From: Mesostigma viride
Lineage: Eukaryota; Streptophyta; Mesostigmatophyceae; Mesostigmatales; Mesostigmataceae
Assembly: GCA_009746045.1 (NCBI GenBank)
Contig: RPFO01000629.1
Coordinates: forward strand, 716,801 to 778,800
DNA length: 62,000 nucleotides
Reading direction: 5' to 3'
How positions within the stretch are numbered: the first letter of the stretch is position 1; each line of letters begins with the position of its first letter. Position numbers and translations under genes: made by a program. The notes beneath the pieces were generated by a model, which was not told the DNA's origin, made no database searches, and saw only the letters and a list, made by a program, of their open reading frames with translations. This document shows positions 1-12,065 of the stretch, piece by piece.

Positions 1-244
1 ATGATAATAGTTGTAGAAAGAGCACGAAACTGGGAGCGGGGAGAAGATGCACGGACAGCTTGTTGATGACTAGCAGCGAACTGGAACATAATGCGTATAG
101 GCAGATTGCGGTAACAAGGAGCGCTTTCGCGCGTGCGTCTCCGGCTTCTCCCTTGCCGGCAGGCTTGCGCTTTGTACTTTCTACAGGCAGCGCATTTTCT
201 TCGTCCCCCCTCAAATGCAGCAGTTTATCCTTTTCTGCAGACAT
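1..244 (-). CDS. Probable nucleotide-sugar transporter (drug/metabolite transporter superfamily), 5' end only
   Basis: Reading the minus strand from an ATG at 244-242 gives 81 codons open to the window edge, so the rest of the gene lies outside. The first ~48 residues are hydrophilic and rich in Lys, Glu and Ala. A hydrophobic segment follows (ALLVTAICLYALCSSSLLVI), then NKLSVHLLPAPSFVLFLQL. A first membrane span followed by an NK pair and a P-A-P-x-F/L-x-x-x-Q-L stretch is typical of Golgi GDP-mannose and UDP-sugar transporters of the DMT superfamily, which exchange a nucleotide sugar for the nucleoside monophosphate. The substrate cannot be told from this fragment. The gene is divergent from the helicase gene that starts at 1021. 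The family call rests on one span and one motif. Confidence 0.55.
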   Translation of the reverse strand, partial: MSAEKDKLLHLRGDEENALPVESTKRKPAGKGEAGDARAKALLVTAICLYALCSSSLLVINKLSVHLLPAPSFVLFLQLLS

Positions 245-1020
245 TGTAGCACTAATTATGAAGACGACATGAGAAAGCGAGCTCCTGCCATTGCAAGCGT
301 CTCTGTGCACTCAGCCTAGAGCACGACACGCACCAAGGCCGCTGCTCTTGCTCAGAATTCGATGATACAGGGGGCAAATACTGTTGCACCGTGCATCAAG
401 CCAATGCCCACTACTGCATGCGCGTTCTGCTTTCAACTTGAAATGCCATCCGCATCATATCCGTGCCCAGTGCCCAACCTTCGCGCACGTCCGCAATGCA
501 CCCCGGACTGCTCGTTTCATGCGACAACAGCTCTCGTGCCGCGCACGTTACCTTCACATTTTTGTATTGGCCTGGGAGATGCGCGCGCACACCGGGTCTG
601 GCAAAGGCTGGCAAAACCCTGCAAAAACAGCACAAGCATTGCGCCAAGTAAACCATATCGCGTGGACCGTTCGGAAGCCGTTTCCGGAAGACCGGAACAG
701 GACCTTTTCAGGAATGAATGTGGCGCTACCGTACACGCCGTAGATTCTGTTTGCTCCCGGCAACAAACGCGCGCGCACGGTAGTCAACCAGCCGACAGTG
801 ACTCTCACCTCTCACGTGAGCCGACTTCGTGCTTAGTTTTTTTTCTGTTGTGCAATGTAATGGCGATGGGCAGACATAGATTATTATTGGAATGAAGAAT
901 ACTATACCAACACTATTACTTTAAAAGCCGAGTGGGTAACCATGCGCTCACCTGGATTAGTTGTTTTCTAAAGCGTTGCTTGTCAAGTATAGCAAAAGCA
1001 GCTGATTTTTCAAAACGAAA
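245..1020. promoter_or_regulatory. Divergent intergenic region between the transporter and helicase genes
   Basis: This 776 bp region separates two divergent start codons (244 on minus, 1021 on plus), so it should hold both promoters and both 5' leaders. The overlapping open frames at 360-895 show no recognisable protein and lie in several frames at once, so I treat them as chance. The last ~150 bp before the helicase ATG are AT-rich. I see no clear TATA box or other motif. Confidence 0.4.
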
Positions 1021-3196
1021 ATGGCCGAGCCTGTCATGGCGGCCACGTGTGAGGTAACTTTTCGATCGCTACAGCCACCGTTGTCCGAAGATAGTCTCAA
1101 AGTCCTGGATGGCCTGGGATTCAATCGTGTAACTCCTGTTCAAGCCGCCACTATTCCACTGTTTTTGAAGAACAAGGATGTCGCTGTAGATGCCTGTACT
1201 GGGTCTGGCAAAACGCTAGCGTTTCTACTTCCGTGCTTTGAGATTTTGGCAAAGGCAATCGGCAGCGAACCAATGAAACGCCACCAGGTAATACTTTATG
1301 AACAGAATTCTTCCCTGAATCATCCTCACACTTTTGGATATCGCGACCTACAGCTGTTATTGTTGTTACTTCAGTTGCCCACGAGCTCTAAGGACCCAAT
1401 GGAATCGTAGAGTTTCGTGTCTTTACCTACGGTTCCCCCGCTAGGATGTCACGCTATCCCCACACCGCATGTCACCTGAAGAGCGCCCTTGCAGTGTAGT
1501 TTGGCAATTTTTCGACGGGTAGCTTTCAGATGGTCGTCGCAGCAATTCTCTCATGGCGCCGGGCTGCAATTCTCTGCCATGCGCCCATGCGTGAGAGTTT
1601 ATGTGCGGAGGGGTGGGCGGCCGGACTGCTGATCTACTTGAAAGAGGATTGTCGATCAGGTGTTACAAAAGGTTGTCATCAACTTGTTATGTGGACGACA
1701 CGCATGCGCGAAGCAACAGGCACAGCATGATCACTAGTCGCGCGATGTCTTGTCATTTAACCTTGACGGTGGTCCGTGTATGGGCGAGAGATGATGCACT
1801 CACATGGCAAGAGCTCCAACTTCTGAGCAGCCACATGACGCTTGAGCCACTGGGCACGTGGCACCATCATTGCACACCGCTGCTCCTGCCATCCGTCATG
1901 TTGGCATCGATGTGAGCGCCGCATGTGATGTCCACTGTGATGCACCCATCTCCTTTTCCATCACCTCTTCTGTTGGCTGAAAGTAATAATGGCATTGAAA
2001 TAACCTTATTGAGTGCTCTATGGTCAGGCCCACCCAACTGCGGTCTGCAAGCAGTTGCTAGTGGTCGTATTGTTGGAATGGTTGTGTCCTTATGGGCTTG
2101 TGTCCTTGTGGGCTTGTGTGGCACTTGCTCGCAACCGGTGGAACCCGTGGCCTGACTGACCTGTCCTTGTGCAATTGTTCTTGCCCACCATTCCTGGGTG
2201 ATAGGTGGGCGCCATCGTTGTGACGCCCACGCGGGAGCTGGCCAACCAGATCTTCCACGTGGCCGAGCCGTTCCTGCAGGCGCGCGGGGGCATCTTCACT
2301 GCTATGCTGCTGGTGGGCGGCGGCAGCGTGGCCGCAGATGTGGCAAAGTTCAAGGAGGAGGGCGCCCACATGTTGGTGGGCACACCGGGGAGGTTGAATG
2401 ATATCATCACGCGGTGCCCAAGCTTGGACCTAAGGAGATTAGAGGTGGGTTGTTTCATCCACGTTTCTCACAATTTACTATATTACTTTGGTCACAAACC
2501 CCTTACCGCATGGTCTTCATGATTCAGCACATGTACCTTTGCGTTGATTCATAATGGACTCTCCAATTGTGCTTAGTTATTTTACTTTGCATGCCATGGA
2601 ACCAAGGCATGGCTCTTCTGCTCTTTTTATATAATTTGGAGTAGTTGTGTTGCATTTTGAAAGGCGCATGGTGTGTTGTTAAAAACAATTTGGTTGGACC
2701 CATTCATTCAATATGGTAATTGTAACCATGTCATTTCTTTGTAATATTTCTGCATGGTAAGTGGCATGACATGGTTGGACTAATGGGACGTGCCTATTTG
2801 CAATGTAGTTGTGTGCATTTGATGTGACCACAGTAAGAATTCATGGTTGTCGTAATTAGCATGGACATTGTGTGGAGGAGAGGGGCCATGGGGGGGTGGG
2901 GAGGGTAGTTTGAATTCATAAGCAGTCATTCTTAGCCAAAGATATCATCTTTCATCTTTCGTTGACTGGCGTACTTGTGTGCCATGTCAGGTCCTCATTC
3001 TCGATGAGGCGGACCGCTTGCTGGATATGGGGTTTCAGAAGCAAGTCAATGCAATCATTGCACGTCTACCCAAGCAACGACGAACAGGGTTGTTTTCTGC
3101 CACACAAACCGAGGCGGTGAGTTACTTTGGTGCAACCATAAAGCGTTGTCTATGTATCTTTGAATTCATGTCCAACAATTGCGGTAGTAACTGAAG

Positions 3197-3227
<31 letters not shown>

Positions 3228-6200
3228 GCCCACGCCGCACATGGGTAGCAGAGATTTGGACACAGGGAACTAAAGTGTAGCGGCGGGCATAGGCGCTATA
3301 TTAGTAGGTACGGTTTTAGTAGGGCTCAATGGGGTCGGTCCGCCGGCCGGCCTTTGTTTTTACGAGTGCCGGCGGCGGGACCCGGTTCCGGCCGCCAGGC
3401 CGTTTTCAAGGGCGACGGTGGGTTCGGATGCCCGAAGTAGCGTGGGTGCGCGGGTTCCCCAACGGGTTGGGAGTTGGCACACGCGGACTGGAAATAAATG
3501 CACACGCCCAGCTAGGCTACTGCTAATGGCCACGGCAAAGTCTTGTTGTAGTTACATGTAGTTTTTAAATGAGAGCACTTCATGGAAGGCTCGTCCAATT
3601 TCGCCCTCGCATAATTACATGGCGAACTGATTCTCCCTGGACGTTTTCAATGCCGGAATAGGCGTGATGTCACCGATATTTTACCTGACCCGACAAGCGC
3701 TCGAATTTTGAGAGTTCGCACCACAAATGGCTAATTTTGACGAAAATGATAACATTGGGACGTCTGCGAGCTACTCTAGTCGACTCTCGCAAAATGCCTA
3801 CAGGGGGCAGCTCAATTTGAAGCCCCGGCCCGAACCGGAGGAAGTCGTAGAAAGAAAGTCGGCATTGCTGGCCCGCATGATTCAGGAGAGTCGGTGCACC
3901 GTGCTCCACACCGGCGCAGGGCTGTCCACTTCGGCCGGTATCGCGGATTTCCGCAGCCCGGACGGCGTTTGGAGTTTGCAGAAAAAGCGAGAGAATAAGG
4001 ACGGCAACAGTTGTGACGTCTTGCGGGTAACGGATACCCGACCCGTCGGTTTCGAGCTGGCGGCGCCCACCTTAGCCCACATGGCGATCGCCGAGCTGCA
4101 CCGCCGCGGGCTGGTCTCGTTCGTGATCAGCCAAAACGTGGACGGCCTGCACCTGCGCTCCGGGCTGCCACGTGGCGCGCTCGCGGAGCTACACGGCAAC
4201 TGTTTCATGGAGTGGTGCGCCTCGTGTGGCGCTGAGGACTTGCGTGAGAGCGAGATCACGAGCGTCGGTTTCATGCCCACCGGCCGCCGCTGCGCCACAT
4301 GTGGCGGCACCATGCAGGACAAGGTGTTGGACTGGGAGGACCCCCTGCCGGAGGAGGACTTGCGTTCGGCACGCTACGCCAGCGACGCCGCTGAGCTGGC
4401 GGTGGTGCTCGGGTCCAGCCTCCAGATGGTGCCCGCGCGCAACCTACCGCTGCGCACGCTGCGGGGGAGGCACAGGCAGGGGACCCCCCAGCAGGGCAAC
4501 CAGGAGGGCGAGAAGAGGACTAATGACAATAAGGAGAAGGAGAGAAGTACTACTAATGGCAAGGGTGCTATTACCGGGGCTGGTGGTACTCATGGCACGG
4601 GCAGCGATACTGGGAAGGATGGTAATAAAAAGCGCAGAAGCGCTTGGAGGAGCAAGGGTGGCAGCAGCCAAGGGGACGCGTTGCCACGTGGCGTGCGGCA
4701 GCAGCATCCCCCACGCTGCGGCCGCCTGGTGATCGTGAACCTGTCGTCGACGGAGCACGACGCGTGCGCCAGCATGGTCATTCGCGCGCGCATCGATGAC
4801 GTGATGCGTCGCGTGATGCACCACCTGTCGATCCCCGTGCCCTCCTTCCAGCGCACGATCACGCTGCAGGTCGCCTCGCGATGGCTCGAGGGCGCGGCCG
4901 ATGCCCTGCCGCCCACGCCGCAGGCCAGAGGGTGCGCATCCCCTGACACAATCAGCGCTGTGGCGGCAACAGGCGGCGCAGCACCTGCAGATGCTGTGAT
5001 GGGCCGCGTGGTGGGCAGTGCGAGAGGCCAGCAAGCACGGGGTGCACGCCTCAAGAGAATCGGGAGGGGGGGCGTGCGGGCGACAGGTAACCCCTCCCCC
5101 GTTATTATTCCGCCTCCTCGTGACAGCGACGGTCCAAGTGCCTCCCTGAACAGTGTTCCCGGGGACGGGGGGCAGACGGTGGCGGACGATAGTACGAATA
5201 ATGACAAGCTAGGCAAGGATGACAAGCATGGCAATGGTGGTGAGCATGTGCAGGTGCCAGGTGGCGCCGCTGAGGGGCAACCGTGTGCGACGGTCAAGTC
5301 GGAAGAGGCAGCCAGTGGTGATGGTGACAGCATGGTGTGGGGCAGGCAGGAAAGTTACAGGTGGCAGCGCCGGGTGCCCCCCTCGCGCCACCTGTTGGTG
5401 GAGCTATCCTTCCCTGGCCACGACCCGCCCTCGCACTGTCCTCACGTGGTGTGGGCTGAGTGTGGGCTGGGTGGCATGACCAGCGGCAGGATTACCTCGC
5501 CGCCTTATCGTGCCATCCTGCGCTTGGATGATGTCAGCGATGGTGGTAGTGATGCTGGTGGGACGCCGCCGTGCAGCAGTGGCGCATTGCCAGGTGGCAA
5601 TGTGAGTGGGGTCACGGCAGCACGGGCGGCAGGTGGTGCAGGGGCCGGGCCGGGGGGTAGCATCGGCAGCGGTCACGGTACCGTGAAAGCGGAGGACGGG
5701 GCCATAGGCGTGGCAGGTGCTGATGGGTCTATGGTTGAGGGCGCGACAGGTGGCGCGCTGGGTACTGCCAACGCCACTTTCCCGCACACTGGGGGTGTTG
5801 GCGCGGCACGCCCGCGGGTGGTGGCAGTGCACTTGTGCGTGTTGACCGATGGCGGCACGCGGGCCACCCGCATCATCTCGTTGGAACACCCGGTGGATGC
5901 ACATGACAAGAGCTTGTGCACGCCCCCTGCGTCGGATGTGTCAGGTGCGGCGTTTCCCACGCAGGCCATAGAGGAAGGGACGCAGGGCGCGCGGTCTGGG
6001 TGTCGAGGTGGCAGCTATGATGGACAGGACAGTCTCATGTCCAACAGTAGGGTAAACAAGAACGGGGACGTGGGGAAGGGCAGGAGGCGGCAGGGCACGG
6101 TGCCCCATGAGACATCACACACCAGCGGGGGTGGCCGGGATGGGGCCGCCGGCAACGGCGGGCAGCGGGGGAGGAAGAGGAAGGTGGATGAGCTATCAAC

Positions 6201-8834
6201 CATCCACCTTCAGCACACGACAGATAGGGACCTCTGGCACGAGAAAGGGGTGGGCCAGCGTGGGGTTGGACCCAGGACCCGCATGCTGCAGGACGCTAAC
6301 GCGGGCCAGCAGGTGGGTTGGGTGTCAGCGTCGCCGGCGGGCCATGGGATGGTTGGGTGTGGCGAGCGATGCGTCAGCGCCCACCGGGTGCCCACGCTGT
6401 CGCGCGTGTACAGTCATGACTTGGGTGGTGATGGTGATGGTGATGGTTGTGGTGGCAGTGACGCTGCTGCTGCTGTTGGCGGTGGTGGTGATGGTGGCAG
6501 AGGTGGTGGTGGCGGAGGTGGTGATGGCGCTGCTTGCGGGGCGCAACGCCAGACGGATGGGGCCAGTCATGGCGAGGACAGACCCTCGTCGAAGGAGGTG
6601 GGGCTCTTGAGTTTCGGCAGAAGGGACACTGGGGGCACGGTGGCGTGCGACAGCATCCTTGCGGGTTGTGCTAGCCCAGCCACGACGGGCGAGGGTGGCA
6701 GCAGTGCGCCGGCGGATGCTGCTGCCGGGATGGGCATACCGGCGGTGACGGCAGCCCGCACAGCGATGGCGGCGGCACCGGTGGCCACCGTGGACACCTC
6801 GATCATGTTCTACACGCCGCTGCGAGAGGATCGTGTCCACAGCACCAACTTTAGTTTGCCGCTGCAGGGTGGTGGCCGCGCTGACGTCAGCGATGACGCG
6901 GGCAAGCGGGGCAAGAGAGGCATGGTCGCCTGCGTGATGTGCGACGCCATCGTGCACGCCACGCAGAAGGGGAGGCATGCGCAGCAGTGCCCCCGCTGGC
7001 CCGTGCTGGCGCCCGCACCTAGTACCGCGTCCCTTACGAGTGACTGAGCCGGGCCTGCTGGCGCCTGGGGAGACATGGCCATGCCGTTGGAGACATGGCC
7101 ATGCCGTTGGAGACATGGCCATGCCGTTGGAGACATGGCCATGCCGTTGGAGCCGTGAGGCAGGTGCATGGTTGTCGTGTACAGCGGGAGCAGGCGTGCG
7201 GATCTCAGATTTCAGAGCGTGTGTTCAGGAGGATGAGTACAACGACTTGTTCCGAGGCACGACTATCCGCATGGCATGAGGACACGCCACGCAGCGTAGC
7301 GTCTAGTAGGGTGCCACAGGGCATGGCACAGACGTGATGGCTACTAGGGGGCTGCCTTGTCCTGTCGTGGCACGAGGGCACTGGTGTCATGTGCTTCATG
7401 AGCATATCGGCTCACCCATCGATGGCAGCGACCCAATGCAAAGGGCGCCAGTGCGCAGGGTAACTGTTTGCACCTGAATGTGCACAGGACAAAGCACAGA
7501 TGGAACGAACGGCGCGCTGAGATGTGCAACCCCACATGTGGGGAAGTCTATTTTGGTTGCGCGAGGGGTGACATCGGGCTGTGCCGCAGCTGCCTTCCTG
7601 AGCTGATTCACCTGCTGTAGGCTGGCTTTACCGCCTTCATTTATTTATTTTTCCCCCGGCCTTGGCCCAATGCCTTGTGAAGGCAGATGGGCAGTTTAAG
7701 TTGAACACTATTTATTGCTTTCTAATGAAAGTGTTATTTTTAATTTCTGCATTGTGAACATTTGAAACTGTGATGGCCTGGAGATCCCAGTGAGGTGCCC
7801 TGGGCCATGTGCCGTGACGAGGGTGGCTCGTCCCGGCATATGGCATCCAAGAATTATAACAATTGGTTTTTAGTTTTCGTGTATCAACGTCGATAGTGCT
7901 GGGGAGTCCATTGTGGTGGCAGGAGAGGCAAGCGGCTGCACGCTTATATCGTGTGCACGTGTTGGGGTTCGGGCCGCGTGCGGTGTTGCTAAGGGTTTAG
8001 GGTTTAGGGTTTAGGGTTTCGGGTTTAGGGTTTAGGGTTTAGGGTTTAGGGTTTAGGGTTTAGGGTTTAGGGTTTAGGGTTTAGGGTTTAGGGTTTAGGG
8101 TTTAGGGTTAGTGTTGGGGTTCGGGCCGCGTGCGGTGTTGCTAAGGGGATTTGGGGGGAGCCGGGCATGCAAGCTCCTGGCATCATGCAATGTGCGTAGG
8201 GCCAGTTTTTGTATAGGTCTCCCCCGCATAGGGAAGTACTCAGGATGCGAGGTTCTCCCTACTTCAGTAGGGAGGTACTCAGAATGCAATACCTTGGCCA
8301 GGGCGTCCGTTTCCACGCACACTGCAACCAGGCTTGGCTACTACCTCGTCGTGATCGACACGGGCACTGTTTACGGTAATGAGGGAAGTCCGGGTATCGA
8401 TGCATTCCAGTTATTGATGAGGGGGAGTTTGTGCTCGGTGGCTATTGGCTCGTCTCGCCCTCGTGCATCCCTCGCTACCTTCTGTGTTACTGGATCCGCC
8501 GGCTTCCACGATGCCCCCGGTGCCGGGTGGGCCCGCGGGCACAATCGCTGGAATGGTTTGTCACGATGGGTGGATGCTGCTTGGGTGGTGTCCTGAACAC
8601 GCTTGATGGCTTGATTGGCTTGTTACGGGGGCAATTTGTGCCATAGACAAGACTTGAATCCATGTCTGGATGCTGCCATACGGGACAAATGCTGGCAGCA
8701 AGGGGATGTGGTGGCTGCATGGCCACCGCCCGGGTGCTTTGTGTCGCCCTGCGTGCCCCACCTTCGCGGATGAGTTGATGACTTTCACCAAGCATTTGCC
8801 TCGTTTTCCCTTTGCTTTTATGGAAGGCCTGTGC

Positions 8835-8867
<33 letters not shown>

Positions 8868-11800
8868 GGGGGGTTCGCGAGGCTAGAGTGCTCTGTGTCA
8901 AAATCAGAGCCTACTCCACCACTGTGTTTGATCCGTCACTTTGCTGAATCTGTTGCGCTATGCCCTGATGGCCACCTTTGGGCCGGGCCAGGTGGACGAG
9001 CTGGCGCGGGCCGGCATGCGCAACCCGGTGCGGGTGACAGTGAAGGAAGACAAGGGCAAGGGGGGGGGCGCAACGGAGGCAACCGAATCCAAGACGCCGC
9101 TCGGCCTGTCCCTTTACGTATGTGCCTGGCCCTTTACGACATGCCTGTCCCTTTACGTACGTGTGCTCATGCTTATTTATGTATGTGCTGGAGTGCTGTT
9201 TGTCACCCATGCATGTGTGGCATGTTGCTCCACCTACATGCCTACGTGCTGCTCCGCATGTGCCCTGCGGACTGCCTGGGTGGGGAGGACAGCGCTGATG
9301 CGTCGGAGTGGTTGCTGCCTGCGTGCCTTGATTGTCGTGTATGGTGTGTGCTCTGCGGTATGGGCACGGCTTTGCGGCAGGGGTGTGGTGTATCACGGGA
9401 TGCCCAACAGGTGTCCTCAGAATATTGCAACCAAGTGGAGAGAACTTGAAACGCGGAGATAGCGCTAGGTTGTGGCCAACAGGCCCTGGTTATGCGCATG
9501 CCATAACCATGCATGCCAGGATGCCACCTCAATAAAGATAGATGGGAATGATGAACGATGCACGCCTGCTACGTTGGCAGCATTGCGCAAAGGCCTGCCG
9601 TGTGCAGCACATGCAATTGGTCAGCCGCGGGTTCTTGGAGGGTGCGACACCTGTCGCTGGATGTATGCAAACTTTGTGTCTGAATGGGATTGGGTGTCAG
9701 AACGCAGGGGTGATCCACGTTTGGCCGCCTACCTTTGTGTCCACGGCATGTCTGTTTTGCCCTGCATCTCCGTGCGATGGTGCGGGCCTTCCCTCACCCC
9801 CTGTCTCTCACCCCCTTTGCCTGATGCACCACCCTCCACCCCCCCCATCCTTGTGTGCCACGCTTTACCTCTCCCTGCCTTGCTCGTGTGTGCACGCTGC
9901 CCTCGTCCCCGTGATTGCGCCCCCTTGCTCGTGGGGGCTGCCCTCCTCCCCCCATGCGCCAGTACTCCACGTGCGGCGAGTATGCCAAGCCCTCGCAGCT
10001 GGCCGCCTTCCTCTCGCAGCACGGGCCGTCCAGCAAGCTCATCGTGTACGTTCGTTAGACATGTCAGGATCATGGCAATGCCAGCAAGTCGGTTTTTCTG
10101 CCGTGGGCACGTGGTTCACTTCCGTGCCGGCGTGCCGTACGGCCGAGCCGCAACATGGCACGCCCACGATGGCAGCATCCACATCACACGTGTGTGATTG
10201 GTCCCTCACCCTGGTAGAAAGGATGAGCTGGCGACTTTGAGGGTGGTCCTACCCATGCCTTGCCTATGCACGTATGCCTGACCTATTGTGAGTCCATCGA
10301 ATGGGAGACAAGGAGGTGGGCTCCATGCAGCGCCCGTCGTAGCAAGGCTGCCAGGTACCTTGATGAGTTGCGGCGGTGTGCAATGTGTTGGTTGGTTGCT
10401 TGTGTAGATGGGGGATAGGGCACCAGCTGGTGACGCCAGCATTCTGATTGGCGTGAATACTGAATGTGAACTAAGGATCTTGGGACCAGTAACGGGTGCA
10501 CACAGTGTGGCCCCGTCTAGGCTCGTTGCTTGCCACCTTTATTGTTATTATGCCCGCACACACAAGATAGTCTCCACGCCTGACGTTCCTGTTATACATA
10601 AGACATCGGCCATCAACGAGCATCCTCCCATACCCATGCCCGCACACGCATGCGCCCGCCCTCCCACCACCACCCTCCCGCTGCAGGTACTTCCTCACGT
10701 GCGCGTGCGTGGACCTGTGGTCGTCCGTGCTGCCCCAAGTAAAGGCGCTCAAGCGGGTGCCCCTCTTCTCTCTGCACGGCCGCATGAAACAGGTCTGTGC
10801 CGGGTTGGTTGGGTGAAGAGGCATGCTGGCCGCACGCAGCAGGCATGCTGGCAGCATGCAACAGGTATGTGCATCATACAGGTATGGGTTGGGTGAAACG
10901 GGGGGATGCAGCCGCATGAAGCAACTAGGCTTCGTGGGGCGACCCCTTCGGGGGACAGGATGGAGGGGGTAGGATTCCCTAGTCCTGGCGGGCATGCTGG
11001 CTGCCTACAGCAGGCACTGTGCACTGGCTGGGTGGCGGAAACCGCAAGGAGACCCAGTAATACTGCAACCCAAGCCCTCACCCCGTAACATCCGTAAGCG
11101 CCCTCACCCTGTAGGCCTCCTCAACCCACAGGCCAGAACATGGATTGGTGCGATCGGCGCATGTCAGAGCAGCGATGGGTTGCGTCGGCGTGGCTTGCGT
11201 GCATGCGGCCATGTGGAACAAGCGCACACGGGTCATCTGTGTGCAGGCACAACCCCACACATGCGCGTGCAGGTACAAGCCCATATAGCTTCTCTTCTCT
11301 GCACCTATCCCGCGTCACTGCCAGGCAAATACGGGTGCTGTGGTTGCACATGCGGCGCCCTCACACACCATCATCTTGTTTCCTGTGGCTTCCTGGCCGG
11401 CATTCTGTGGGCGCGCTGTAAAGCGGGAAGGGTTCACCCGATCCACTTGGCAGCGAAGGATTTGCACGCCATCGCTATAGTATCGTGAAGCGGCGACTGA
11501 ATCTACATCTTTGTCTATAGCTATGTTGTCTATATTTAGAGAACAATGTGGCATCGAACCTGTCTGAAGGCAGCAGGACTAGAGTGACCTTGTTTCGACC
11601 GCAGCAGTATCCTACTGGGGTAACCCTACTCTGCAGCAGTGGGCGGCATGAACCGCTAGCGTGCGATCCCTGCCTCGTCGTGCTGGAGTCTGTCCTGCTC
11701 GACATTGCCCCGCATTCTATTCTATGCGCCGCACAATTCTGTTCTGACTGTTCAGCTCATGCTCCACCACCCATCATGCCCCCCTCGCAAGGCCTTGCCG

Positions 11801-12027
11801 AGGCTGCCCGTTTCCTCCCCTTGATGCCCTGCTGCTGCCCTTTGCCACGTACCTTGCCCTCCCACAGGGCCAGCGCGAGGCGTCGCTGCGCTCCTTCTCC
11901 GATTCCCCCTCGGGCGTGCTGCTCTGCACCGACGTGGCCGCGCGGGGGCTGGACATCCCGGGGGTGGACTGGATTATCCAGGTGAGGGGGCGGGGCATGG
12001 GCGGTGGAACACCATCATCCAGGTGAC

Positions 12028-12065
<38 letters not shown>

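Noticed and set aside
362-895. Overlapping open frames upstream of the helicase
   Set aside because: Several frames on both strands are open at once, with no domain or consistent codon use. They probably lie in promoter DNA.
4172-7169. Long frames on both strands across the sirtuin gene
   Set aside because: Shadows of the G+C-rich sirtuin coding frame; only the 3727-7047 frame shows family motifs.
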